Below, piece by piece: positions 10,660-19,605 of a stretch of DNA of 64,000 bases; positions within the stretch are counted from its first letter, which is position 1, and every line of letters starts with the position of its first letter. The DNA lies in NCBI GenBank assembly GCA_025560025.1, contig CP048486.1, positions 1,142,501 to 1,206,500 on the forward strand. Direction: 5' to 3'. The notes under the pieces are model-generated. The model was not told the DNA's origin. It searched no databases and worked only from the letters and a program-made list of their open reading frames with translations. Position numbers and translations under genes: made by a program. This stretch comes from Agrobacterium tumefaciens. Its GTDB lineage: Bacteria > Pseudomonadota > Alphaproteobacteria > Rhizobiales > Rhizobiaceae.

Positions 10660-12060
10660 ATGGCATATCGACAGATCGCCGCCGGCACGACCTATCGTTT
10701 CGACGATTTGAAGACCCTGATGGCGAAGGCGACGCCGGAAAGGTCCGGCGACCAGCTCGCCGGGCTGTCGGCGGAGGGGCCGGTGGAGCGGCTGGCGGCG
10801 CAGATGGCGCTTGCCGATCTGCCGCTTTCCACCTTCGTTGCACAGGAATTGATCGCCTCTGATGAGGACGAGATTTCGGCGCTGATCGCTCGCCAGCATG
10901 ATGCGCAGGCTTTTGCCCCCGTGGCTTCCTTGACGGTGGGTGAGTTTCGCGAATGGCTGCTTAATCCCAGGGTCGGGCAGGCGGAACTCGAAGCGGTGAC
11001 CTGGGGCCTGACGCCGGAAATGGTGGCGGCGGTCTCAAAGATCATGCGGCTTCAGGATCTGGTGACGGTATCGGCCAAGCGGGAAGTCGTAACCCGCTTC
11101 CGCAACACGATTGGTCTTTCCGGCCACCTGTCCACCCGCAACCAGCCCAATCATCCCACTGACAATTCCCGAGGCATCGCCATCTCGGCCATTGATGGGC
11201 TGCTGCTGGGCAGCGGCGATGCGGTGATCGGCGTTAATCCGGCCACCAGTGCGGTGTCGGACTATATCCGCGTCGTGCAGCTGCTCGATGATCTGCGGCA
11301 ATGGCTCGACATTCCAACCCAAACCTGCTGCCTTGGCCATGTGACAACGGCGATACGGGCAATGGAACGGGCTGCGCCCGTTGATCTGGTGTTCCAGTCG
11401 ATTGCCGGTTCCCAGAAGGCCAATGCGGGCTTCGGCGTCGATCTCGCCGTTCTGCGCGAGGCCCATGAGGCGGGTCTGTCGCTCAAGCGCGGAACGATCG
11501 GCAGCAACCTCATGTATTTCGAGACGGGGCAGGGTGCTGCCCTGTCGGCGGGTGCGCATTTTGGCATTGATCAGCAAACGATGGAGGCGCGTGCCTATGC
11601 CGTGGCGCGCGAATTCTCACCGCTTCTGGTCAATACGGTCGTCGGCTTCATCGGTCCCGAATATCTCTACAATGGCAAGCAGATCATCCGCGCCGGCCTG
11701 GAAGACCATTTCTGCGGCAAATTGCTCGGCCTGCCGATGGGTGTGGATGTCTGCTACACCAACCATGCCGATGCCGATCAGGAAGACATGGATGTGTTGC
11801 TGACCATGCTTTGCGCCGCCAATGTCAATTTCGTCATTACCGTGCCCGGTTCGGACGATGTGATGTTGAACTATCAGACGCTTTCCCATCATGATTCCAT
11901 CTATGCCCGCGAAACGCTGAAGCGTCGGCCCGCGCCGGAATTCGAAGCCTGGCTGGTGACTATGGGCGTCACGGATGCCGCTGGCGATATGATCGAGAAC
12001 CCGGCGCTGATGAACCGCGGCCTTCGCGAACTCGATTTTCTGGCAAAGGACGCTGCCTGA
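10660..12060 (+). CDS. eutB: Ethanolamine ammonia-lyase large subunit
   Basis: 466 residues, close to the usual ~450-465 of EutB, the catalytic TIM-barrel subunit of adenosylcobalamin-dependent ethanolamine ammonia-lyase (ethanolamine to acetaldehyde plus ammonia). Family stretches are recognised across the whole length, including GTIGSNLMYFETGQGAALSA and the LGLPMGVDVCYTNHADADQ region. The gene overlaps eutC by one base (TGATG at 12060). No eutA reactivase, acetaldehyde dehydrogenase or microcompartment shell gene is nearby, so this is the compartment-free proteobacterial arrangement. Confidence 0.93.
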   Translation: MAYRQIAAGTTYRFDDLKTLMAKATPERSGDQLAGLSAEGPVERLAAQMALADLPLSTFVAQELIASDEDEISALIARQHDAQAFAPVASLTVGEFREWLLNPRVGQAELEAVTWGLTPEMVAAVSKIMRLQDLVTVSAKREVVTRFRNTIGLSGHLSTRNQPNHPTDNSRGIAISAIDGLLLGSGDAVIGVNPATSAVSDYIRVVQLLDDLRQWLDIPTQTCCLGHVTTAIRAMERAAPVDLVFQSIAGSQKANAGFGVDLAVLREAHEAGLSLKRGTIGSNLMYFETGQGAALSAGAHFGIDQQTMEARAYAVAREFSPLLVNTVVGFIGPEYLYNGKQIIRAGLEDHFCGKLLGLPMGVDVCYTNHADADQEDMDVLLTMLCAANVNFVITVPGSDDVMLNYQTLSHHDSIYARETLKRRPAPEFEAWLVTMGVTDAAGDMIENPALMNRGLRELDFLAKDAA

Positions 12061-12836
12061 TGCGCCATCCCCGGTCTTTCCTCATCTCCGGTCCGCCGGA
12101 ACGTCTCAAGGCCCTGCGGGTTGCAACCGATGCACGGGTGGCGCTTGGTCGCGCTGGCGCGGGCCTGCCCACGGGCGCGGTGCAGAGATTTCTGCTGGAT
12201 CATGCGCAGGCGCGTCAGGCCGTGTGGCGTCCGCTGGATGTTGACAGGGTGGAGTGTGAGTTGCGCGAGGCGGGTGCTGATATTGTGCATGTCGCAAGCC
12301 GCGCGCCAGGCCGTGCGGATTATCTGCGGCGACCCGATCTCGGCCGCGCGCTCTCAGCCGAGGGCCGTGCCGCGCTGGAAGGGCATGGCAAAGGGGCCGA
12401 CGTCGCGCTGGTGATCGCCGATGGGCTTTCGGCGACGGCTGTGGAGATGAATGCCGTACCGGTAGCAACGGTGCTGCTGGAAGCGCTGGCAGGCGAAGGG
12501 TTGACGGTCGCGCCGGTCACTCTTGCCACGCAGGCGCGGGTGGCATTGGCGGACGATGTAGGCGCTGCGCTTGGAGCAAAGGTGTCGGTGATCCTGATTG
12601 GCGAACGGCCCGGCCTTTCGGCCGCAGACAGTCTGGGGGCCTATGTCACCTTCGGGCCAGAGACCGGATTGCCCGATTCCCGCCGAAACTGCATCTCGAA
12701 CATTCGCGATGGCGGCGTGTCGCCCGCCGAAGCGGCCGGCAGGATCATGGCCCTGATCAGCGCCATGTGCCAGCAGCAGACGAGTGGCGTGACACTGATT
12801 GAATCCGAAAGGCCGGTGACGGCTTTGTCCGACTAA
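12060..12836 (+). CDS. eutC: Ethanolamine ammonia-lyase small subunit
   Basis: 258 residues, somewhat shorter than the ~295 of enterobacterial EutC, as usual outside the enterics. EutC binds adenosylcobalamin together with EutB. Landmarks: ARVALGRAGAGLPTGAVQRF near the N-terminus, VALVIADGLSATAV, VSVILIGERPGLSAADSLGA and the closing PETGLPDSRRNCISNIRD. Translationally coupled to eutB. A 104-bp gap follows before the FAD enzyme genes. Confidence 0.93.
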   Translation: MRHPRSFLISGPPERLKALRVATDARVALGRAGAGLPTGAVQRFLLDHAQARQAVWRPLDVDRVECELREAGADIVHVASRAPGRADYLRRPDLGRALSAEGRAALEGHGKGADVALVIADGLSATAVEMNAVPVATVLLEALAGEGLTVAPVTLATQARVALADDVGAALGAKVSVILIGERPGLSAADSLGAYVTFGPETGLPDSRRNCISNIRDGGVSPAEAAGRIMALISAMCQQQTSGVTLIESERPVTALSD

Positions 12837-12940
12837 CAGCAGACCGAATCTCATTCTCAGGCACGACCCCGCAGGGTGTATAGGCTCGATCCGTCGCGCC
12901 TGCCGATTGCGTTTTTGAACCACTAAAATGAAGGGACGTC

Positions 12941-14338
12941 ATGGTCCAGAACCCCTCCATAAAATTCGACATCGCCGTCATCGGGGCCGGGGTGGTCGGT
13001 TGCGCGGTTGCCCGTCGTTTCGCGCTGGCCGGTGCGAAAGTCGTGGTCATCGAAAAAGGTTCAGATATCCTTTCCGGGGCGTCTAAGGCCAACAGCGCTA
13101 TCCTGCATACCGGCTTCGACGCGCCGGAAGGCAGTCTGGAACTGGAACTGGTGAAGGCGGGCCGGGCGGAATATCTGTCGATTCATGGGCAGATGGGCCT
13201 CAGCCTTGTTGAAACCGGCGCGCTGGTCTGCGCGTGGAATATCGACGAGGCGCAAAGTCTGGAAGCGATCGCCGGGCAGGGGCGGCGCAACGGGATTGCA
13301 GAACTCGGTCTCCTCACGGCGCGGCAGGCCCGGGAAACCATGCCGGGCTTGTCGGGCCATCTTATTGCCGCGCTCGAAGTCCCCGGCGAACATGTCATCG
13401 ATCCGTGGTCCGCACCGCTGGGCTATCTCACACAGGCGGTGGCGCTGGGCGCGCAGCTGGTGTGCAACGCCGAAGTCCTCTCCGGCGTGTTCGACGGGGC
13501 GTGGCGTATCGAGACGACCGCGGGTCCGATCCTTGCGGCAGGCGTTGTCAATGCCGCCGGGCTGTTCGGCGATATTGTCGATGCGCGGCTGGGCCTTATC
13601 CCGGACTTCACCATCAAGCCTCGCAAGGGACAATTCGTCGTTCTCGACAAGGCTGCCCGCCGGCATGTGCCGCGCATCGTCCTGCCGGTTCCCACCGAAA
13701 TCACCAAGGGCATCGTGGTGTGTCCGACCGCCTTCGGCAACGTTCTCATCGGCCCGACGGCGGAAGAGCAGGATGATCGCGACCGCGCGACGGTCGAGAC
13801 GGCGGCGCTGGAAGCGCTGCTGAAGCGCGGTACGGAGATCGTTCCGGCACTGGCCTCCGCTTCCGTGACGGCTATCTATGCCGGCTTGCGCCCGGCCTCT
13901 GAAAAGAAGCATTACCGGATCTCTGCGCGGCAGGACCGGCGGGCGATAACGCTTGGCGGCGTCCGTTCCACCGGCCTCAGCGCGGCGCTCGGTCTGGCAC
14001 AGCATGCTCTGGCGCTTCACGAAAGTTTCGGCACGAGCTTTGTGCCTCCTTCCGTGGTGCCTGAGGTAAAAATGCCAAACCTCACCGAAACCTGCGAGCG
14101 CGACTGGCAGCGCGCCGATCATGGCGAAATCATCTGCCATTGCGAACTTGTCACCCGGCGCGAGATCGACGCGACATTTTCCAGTCCGGTGCCGCCGGGC
14201 GATTTCGGCGGGCTGCGGCGGCGCACCCGCGCCGGCATGGGGCGCTGTCAGGGTTTTTACTGCAATGCCCGGCTGGCAGCGATGACGGGCGACCGTCTGG
14301 CTGTACCGCTTGCAGTCCGTCCGGGAGACGATCGATGA
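12941..14338 (+). CDS. FAD-dependent oxidoreductase, GlpA-like with [2Fe-2S] tail
   Basis: 465 residues. The N-terminus is an FAD Rossmann motif (DIAVIGAGVVGCAVARRF) and the body is a DAO/glycerol-3-phosphate-dehydrogenase fold. The C-terminal ~60 residues carry a BFD-like [2Fe-2S] domain: CHC in GEIICHCELVTRREI and the later pair in GRCQGFYCNARL. This is the architecture of anaerobic GlpA-type dehydrogenases that work with a second flavoprotein. That partner follows, overlapping by 4 bp (ATGA at 14335), with a glycerol-kinase-like gene after it. Likely substrate: a glycerol-3-phosphate-like polyol phosphate; inferred. Confidence 0.85.
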   Translation: MVQNPSIKFDIAVIGAGVVGCAVARRFALAGAKVVVIEKGSDILSGASKANSAILHTGFDAPEGSLELELVKAGRAEYLSIHGQMGLSLVETGALVCAWNIDEAQSLEAIAGQGRRNGIAELGLLTARQARETMPGLSGHLIAALEVPGEHVIDPWSAPLGYLTQAVALGAQLVCNAEVLSGVFDGAWRIETTAGPILAAGVVNAAGLFGDIVDARLGLIPDFTIKPRKGQFVVLDKAARRHVPRIVLPVPTEITKGIVVCPTAFGNVLIGPTAEEQDDRDRATVETAALEALLKRGTEIVPALASASVTAIYAGLRPASEKKHYRISARQDRRAITLGGVRSTGLSAALGLAQHALALHESFGTSFVPPSVVPEVKMPNLTETCERDWQRADHGEIICHCELVTRREIDATFSSPVPPGDFGGLRRRTRAGMGRCQGFYCNARLAAMTGDRLAVPLAVRPGDDR

Positions 14339-15597
14339 ACGTCTTGCAGCCTTTTCAGCAGACGTGTGAAAATGTTCCAAATGCGGATGTCATCGTGGTC
14401 GGTGGTGGCCCGGCGGGTGTGGCGGCAGCGCTGGAGCTGAAGACCCGTGGCATTGCGCGCGTGATGATCCTCGAACGTGAACCGGCACTGGGCGGCGCGA
14501 CCCGGCATTGTTCGCACTCGCCCTTCGGCATGCGCGAATTCGGACGCATCTATTTCGGCCCGGCCTATGCGCAACGCCTGCAGCGGCAGGCGCAGAATGC
14601 CGGTGTGGATATCCGCACCGGTCATTCCGTTGTGGAACTGGGACAGGACGGCTCGCTGCTGGTGACATCGGCGCGCGGGGTCGAAACGTTGAAGGCGCGG
14701 CGCATCGTGCTCGCCACCGGCGCGCGGGAAAAACCACGCTCCGTGCGGCTTCTACCGGGCGACCGGCCGGTGGGCGTGATCACAACAGGCACGCTGCAAT
14801 CCTATGTCGCCTTTCACGGCATCATGCCCTTTCGCCGGCCGCTTATCATTGGTTCGGAGCTGGTGTCCTTCTCCGCGCTCCTCACCTGTCTGTCGCATCA
14901 TGCGCGGCCGGTGGCGATGATCGAGCCTGAGCCGAAACCGCTGGCGCGGTCGTTTTTCCGGTGGTTTCCGCGACTGGTTGGCGTGCCGTTTCATTGCCAT
15001 GCGGTGCTCACGGATATTCGCGGGCGCGACCGTGTTGAAGAGGCAGACATCCGGCTGGGGGATGGCCGGGTCCTGACCGTCAAGTGCGATGGTGTTCTTC
15101 TGACCGGGCGGTTCACACCGGAGGCCGCACTCCTGAACGCATCCCCGGTCGATGTGGCGGCGGGCAGCGCGGGGCCGATGATGGATCAGGACGGCCGAAT
15201 GGCCAACCCGATCTTCTTTGCCGGGGGGAACATATTGCGGGCCGTGGAAACGGGTGGCTGGTCGTTCCGCGAAGGCAGCCGCGTGGGCGCCGCCGTCGCC
15301 GCCGATCTCGCCCGCGAGCCTGGTAACGACCGGCCAGTCCCTGTCACTTTCGCCGATCCCGTCAAACTCGCCGTACCCACCATGGTGCGATCGCAGGGAC
15401 TTGAGCGGCCGGCTTTTCGCGATTTTCAGCTGCGCTTTACCAGACGTGTTCGAGGTAGGCTTTCGCTTCATCTCGATGGAACGGAAGTGTGGAGCAAGGC
15501 CGGCCTATGGCTGCCTGAACGCCGTGTGCTTGTGCCTATTCCCCGTGCCGCTGTTGAAGCGAGCCAAATTGCCTTTCAGTTCCGGGAGACGGATTGA
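14335..15597 (+). CDS. NAD(P)/FAD-dependent oxidoreductase partner subunit
   Basis: 420 residues from ATG 14335; a longer frame upstream merely runs through the previous gene. The N-terminal FAD site is VIVVGGGPAGVAAALELKTR (near 19-38), followed by a pyridine-nucleotide-disulfide-oxidoreductase body without an obvious CxxC redox pair. The last ~80 residues form an extra domain (from about VKLAVPTMVRSQ). It resembles the second flavoprotein found next to GlpA-like enzymes in glp-type clusters and in opine-oxidase-type complexes. It overlaps both neighbours (ATGA at 14335, TGATG at 15595-15599), so a complex with the GlpA-like protein is likely. Confidence 0.8.
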   Translation: MNVLQPFQQTCENVPNADVIVVGGGPAGVAAALELKTRGIARVMILEREPALGGATRHCSHSPFGMREFGRIYFGPAYAQRLQRQAQNAGVDIRTGHSVVELGQDGSLLVTSARGVETLKARRIVLATGAREKPRSVRLLPGDRPVGVITTGTLQSYVAFHGIMPFRRPLIIGSELVSFSALLTCLSHHARPVAMIEPEPKPLARSFFRWFPRLVGVPFHCHAVLTDIRGRDRVEEADIRLGDGRVLTVKCDGVLLTGRFTPEAALLNASPVDVAAGSAGPMMDQDGRMANPIFFAGGNILRAVETGGWSFREGSRVGAAVAADLAREPGNDRPVPVTFADPVKLAVPTMVRSQGLERPAFRDFQLRFTRRVRGRLSLHLDGTEVWSKAGLWLPERRVLVPIPRAAVEASQIAFQFRETD

Positions 15598-16994
15598 TGC
15601 GCATTGCAGCTATCGATCAGGGAACGACATCAACCCGATGCCTCGTGGTAAGCGACGGGGGTACGGCAGAGGTGGTCGCCAGCCTGCGTCATGCGCAATT
15701 TTATCCGGCGCCTGGCCATGTGGAGCATGACCCGGAAGAGCTGCTGCGCAACATCCGCGCGGTACTGGCCGCTGCCGGGCCGGTGGATGGCATCGCCATC
15801 GCCAACCAGGGCGAGAGTTGTCTGGCCTGGGATGCCGAAAGCGGTGAGGCGCTCTCTCCGGTCATCGTCTGGCAGGATGCCCGCACTGCCGAAGCCCTGG
15901 AGGCTTTACCGCCATTGGCTGCGCAACGATCAAAAGAGATTTGCGGTTTGCCGCTGGACCCCTATTTTTCGGCGAGCAAACTATCCTGGCTGGTGAAGCA
16001 CAATCCGGCGGTGGCGCAGGCGAGGGCCGAGGGGCGGTTGCGGCTGGGCACCACCGATGCCTTCTTTCTGGATCGGCTGACTGGCCGTTTCCGAACCGAC
16101 CTTGCAACGGCTTCGCGCACCGGTCTCATTGATCTGGCAACCGGTGACTGGAGCCCGGAACTTTGCGCGCTTCACGGCGTGCCGCTGGATTGCCTGCCCG
16201 CCATCGGCTCTGTCGATGGCGGATTCGGTTCCTTTGAGGGAACGCCGATCCGCGTTTCCATCGTTGATCAGCAGGCGGCGCTTTATGGCCATGGTTGCCG
16301 TAAACCTGGCGATTGCAAGATTACCTTCGGTACGGGAGCTTTCCTGCTGGCCGTCTCAGGGAATGAACCTCCGCTGAAAGGAGAGCTTCTGCCGACCATT
16401 GGCTGGCAAAAGCAGGACGCGCCCGCCATTTTCGCCATCGAAGGCGGGGTCTACGATGCCGGCGCCGCGCTCGAATGGGCGCGAAAGATCGGCCTCTATA
16501 CTGACAATGCGGAACTCGACGGTTTCGAGGGACCGTCGGCCATTCGCCGCGGCCTCGTATTCGTCCCCGCACTTTCAGGCCTTGCCGCACCCTACTGGGA
16601 CAGGCAGGCCGTGCCGCTCTTCATTGGCATGGACCATGCCACCGGGCGGAGTGACATGGTGCGGGCCCTGCTTGAGGGCATTGCCTTGCTGACCGTTCGA
16701 TTGATCGAGGCGGCGCAGGCCGTCGTTCCCGTCGGCGATACAATTTCCATCGATGGCGGCCTGTCGAACAGTCGCTATTTCGCCCGTTTCCTGGCTGCTG
16801 CCAGTGGCCGGACTATTCGCGTTCCGGCCATGCGCGAATTGACGGCGCTTGGTCTGGCGGAACTATGCGACATCAATGTCGCCGCCATGCGAAACGATAC
16901 CGAGATATTTACACCTGATGGTTCGGTTGAAACCGCAGACCACGCTCGGTTTGCGCGCGCGATCGACAATGCACGGGGCTGGCGCAACCCGTGA
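15597..16994 (+). CDS. FGGY-family kinase, glycerol-kinase-like
   Basis: 465 residues of the FGGY sugar/polyol kinase family, closest to glycerol kinase: the N-terminal phosphate loop DQGTTSTR, WQDARTAE, YFSASKLSWL, VDQQAALYGHG and the ATP-site GTGAFLL are all GlpK-like. One substrate residue differs: GlpK has Asn-Gln-Arg83-Glu84, here it is N70-Q71-G72-E73. Loss of the Arg that binds glycerol hydroxyls suggests an altered polyol substrate. It overlaps the flavoprotein gene (TGATG) and is the last gene of the operon; the converging diguanylate cyclase ends 12 bp away. Confidence 0.85.
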   Translation: MRIAAIDQGTTSTRCLVVSDGGTAEVVASLRHAQFYPAPGHVEHDPEELLRNIRAVLAAAGPVDGIAIANQGESCLAWDAESGEALSPVIVWQDARTAEALEALPPLAAQRSKEICGLPLDPYFSASKLSWLVKHNPAVAQARAEGRLRLGTTDAFFLDRLTGRFRTDLATASRTGLIDLATGDWSPELCALHGVPLDCLPAIGSVDGGFGSFEGTPIRVSIVDQQAALYGHGCRKPGDCKITFGTGAFLLAVSGNEPPLKGELLPTIGWQKQDAPAIFAIEGGVYDAGAALEWARKIGLYTDNAELDGFEGPSAIRRGLVFVPALSGLAAPYWDRQAVPLFIGMDHATGRSDMVRALLEGIALLTVRLIEAAQAVVPVGDTISIDGGLSNSRYFARFLAAASGRTIRVPAMRELTALGLAELCDINVAAMRNDTEIFTPDGSVETADHARFARAIDNARGWRNP

Positions 16995-17005
16995 GGCCTT
17001 GCCAT

Positions 17006-18775
17006 TCACATGGCGTCCGACGATACCCACCTGTTCCGTCCCGTCTGCTTGGCGTTTAGAAGAGCGGCATCCGCTCTTTCCAATACGCTGCTTACGGTCC
17101 CCGCCTCTGGTGACGTTGCGATGCCGATAGAGATGGTAACCGGATCAAGCAGGCGGCCGCGATAGGTAAAGGGCGCCCGTTCAACGGCGTATCGAAGTTT
17201 TTCTGCAAGTTTGATGGCATCTTCAATGCCCGCGGCGGGCATCAGCACGGTGAATTCCTCACCGCCGAAACGGAATAATTCACCCAGATTGCCAACGGCC
17301 TCCGAAAGGACCTGGGCGACATATTGCATCACCGCGTCTCCGGCATCATGGCCGAAGCGGTCATTGAAGCGCTTGAAATGGTCGATGTCGAGCATCAGGC
17401 AGGCAAGCGTGCTGGTTGGCTTTTCAATATGCCTGTTCAGCGCCTCATCGAGAGACCGACGGTTCAAAAGACCGGTCAAGGCATCCTGTTTTGCCATGCC
17501 GACCAGTCGCTGCCGAAGCTGAAGGTTTGCAACGGCAAGGCCGATATTTTCGGCGAGGAGTTCCAGATACAGGCGCTCTGCCTCCAGAGCCTCGCTGCTC
17601 TGCGGAATTTCAAGATACAACAAGCCAACGGTATCGCCCAATGCCGTCAGTGGTATGCACAGGCCCGTTCCAAAATTTCCCTGTAGGTGGTGGCAGACGA
17701 CATCGTCGCCGTCCGGTTTGCTGGCATGGGGGCGTCCGCGGCGGAGCGCCCAGCAATCGTCTATCGAAAACTCCGGGGCGGAAGATGAAGGATCGGACCA
17801 TTGGCCCGTCGATTGGAGGACCGAACTATGTTCCTTGAGCACGAGCAGCCGGCCGGCGATGGCGGGGAAAATCTGCGGCATGAATTTCGAGACGACGTCG
17901 GATAATTCATCCTGATTCTGACAGGCCTGAATTCGGTGCATCATTTGCAGGATCAGGTCCTTTATGCGCTGGTTCTTGCGATGCTCCGCGTCAAGCCGTT
18001 CCCGTTCCAGCCCGTTGCTGCGGAAGATCCTGATGGCCTGGTTCATTTCGCCAATTTCGTCACGGCGTCCTTCGTCGGGAACGTCGATACTGTAATCCTG
18101 GCGGGCAAGGCGCATGACAATATTGCTCATCCTGATGAGGGGTACGGCAACACGCCTGCTGAGGACGAAATAGAGTACGGCCACAAACATCAGGGCGGTC
18201 AGGGCAAGCATGACCTTGGCGATCGACCCGTAGAAATCACTTCGGCTTTTGGCCTGGTCAACGGTTGCCTGCGATCGGGCTGCAATGGTCTGCCTCAGCG
18301 TCTCGACGGTGCTTACCAGACCCGTATGCAGTTGATAATATTCATCGCCAAACAGAAGTTGTTGCGCATCGTTCTGGCGGCCCGATCGATAGAGACCGAT
18401 GGCCTCGCGCTCCATCCTGTCCAGTGCATCGGCACGCTTGCGTATATCCATAAATGTGCTGGACTCTTCCGGGGAAACACCGTGGGCGGTCAGTTTAGGC
18501 AGGGTGTTCTCGAGGCGGTTTTCCTGATCTTCATCGACGTAAAATTTCGCCAGATGCTGCTCATCGCCGCGCATGACGTAAAGACGCGCCTCCTCGGTAC
18601 GCTCATCCGCAATGATCGCCAGTTCCTCAGCGAGATCGTTGAGATCAAGGTGAGTTTGGATCGCCACCCGCTCCTGGGAGGCGCTTCTGGCCGACAGAAT
18701 GAACGTCGTTGCCGATACTGTCGTGAGCACGAGGGTTACGGCATAAGCCAGGTTCGTGATGGTGCTGAGTCGCAT
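17006..18775 (-). CDS. Membrane diguanylate cyclase (HAMP-GAF-GGDEF)
   Basis: 589 residues. Order: membrane segment ~8-28, a periplasmic four-helix-bundle-like sensor region ~30-188, second membrane segment ~190-210, HAMP linker ~211-265, a GAF domain ~275-410, and a GGDEF domain ~425-585 with an intact GGEEF active site (LFRFGGEEFTVL). It should make cyclic di-GMP from GTP. The RxxD inhibitory site expected five residues before GGEEF is absent, so product inhibition may be lost. The signal is unknown. The upstream gap 18776-19094 (319 bp) separates it from a divergent gene and must carry both promoters; I see no clear motif there. Confidence 0.92.
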   Translation of the reverse strand: MRLSTITNLAYAVTLVLTTVSATTFILSARSASQERVAIQTHLDLNDLAEELAIIADERTEEARLYVMRGDEQHLAKFYVDEDQENRLENTLPKLTAHGVSPEESSTFMDIRKRADALDRMEREAIGLYRSGRQNDAQQLLFGDEYYQLHTGLVSTVETLRQTIAARSQATVDQAKSRSDFYGSIAKVMLALTALMFVAVLYFVLSRRVAVPLIRMSNIVMRLARQDYSIDVPDEGRRDEIGEMNQAIRIFRSNGLERERLDAEHRKNQRIKDLILQMMHRIQACQNQDELSDVVSKFMPQIFPAIAGRLLVLKEHSSVLQSTGQWSDPSSSAPEFSIDDCWALRRGRPHASKPDGDDVVCHHLQGNFGTGLCIPLTALGDTVGLLYLEIPQSSEALEAERLYLELLAENIGLAVANLQLRQRLVGMAKQDALTGLLNRRSLDEALNRHIEKPTSTLACLMLDIDHFKRFNDRFGHDAGDAVMQYVAQVLSEAVGNLGELFRFGGEEFTVLMPAAGIEDAIKLAEKLRYAVERAPFTYRGRLLDPVTISIGIATSPEAGTVSSVLERADAALLNAKQTGRNRWVSSDAM

Positions 18776-19094
18776 GATGGGCGCCGTCTGCTTGCCGCAA
18801 GGTGTGATGACCGGATGCGGCGGGTCTAATTTCAGTGTCTGCTTATTTTAAGCCATCTCGTTAAACGGGAAGTCAACGCTCCGGTTACATCTGCACGCTG
18901 CCAACGGGAACGAAACCGCGGCAATTTCGAAATCAAGGGCCGCCCGCTGTCTCATTTCGAACAGCCACCCGCGTACCAAAAGTTGTTATCGGAGATTGAC
19001 TCTCGTTTAAGAGTAAGTGAGCTTCGGTAAAGATGGGGCATCGTTCTGACGCGACCCGCTAAAAAGTCAAACATCACCGAAATTGGACATTGAT

Positions 19095-19499
19095 ATGAGA
19101 ACTGTAATTGCCGCCCTCGGCTTCGTTGCCGTTTCGAGTTCCGCTTTTGCCGCTTCTTGCGAAAAAAACTTCACGGTTTCAGGCGTTCCGATGGTAACGG
19201 CCGTTTCCTATAAATCCTGGCAGGAATTGCCGAAGGCAAAGGCGTCAACAGTTCTCCAGAAGCTTGCCCAGGCCGTGGCAGCGGAAGGCTTCTCCGGTAT
19301 CCAGGTCAACAAGGCTTTGTCATCGGTCGATGCGCATCAGGAGACGACCGGGAGCGGAAGAGTTCAGACCCTTCGGGTTGTCGCGCGGCAGAAGGGCGCA
19401 GGCGTGCGGATCGACGTTGTGTTCAACATTCAGGCGGGGCAGATCACCGACAAGAACGTCGTTCGCACAGGCATCTGCAACATCATCAGCGGCGCCTGA
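19095..19499 (+). CDS. Small exported protein of unknown function
   Basis: 134 residues from ATG 19095 (a TTG four codons earlier is open but less likely). A signal peptide is clear (MRTVIAALGFVAVSSSAFAA, cut near 20). The mature ~114 residues hold two cysteines, at the start (ASCEKNF) and near the end (GICNIIS), which could form a periplasmic disulfide. No family recognised. It is transcribed away from the diguanylate cyclase gene and converges with an SDR gene. A perfect 11-bp inverted repeat follows at 19538-19573. Confidence 0.7.
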   Translation: MRTVIAALGFVAVSSSAFAASCEKNFTVSGVPMVTAVSYKSWQELPKAKASTVLQKLAQAVAAEGFSGIQVNKALSSVDAHQETTGSGRVQTLRVVARQKGAGVRIDVVFNIQAGQITDKNVVRTGICNIISGA

Positions 19500-19537
19500 T
19501 AAAACGCGGCGGAGCCATTATTACCCTGGCGGAGATC

Positions 19538-19573
19538 GAGATCGTCCAGTCGTTCGACAAAATGGACGATCTC
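19538..19573. repeat. Inverted repeat between convergent genes
   Basis: GAGATCGTCCA (19538-19548) and TGGACGATCTC (19563-19573) are perfect complements around a 14-nt loop, placed between the exported-protein gene and the convergent SDR gene. There is no T run on either side, so a terminator role is only possible. Confidence 0.5.
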
Positions 19574-19605
19574 TTCGAGAGGCGGAGGATTTTCGACGAT
19601 CCCCG

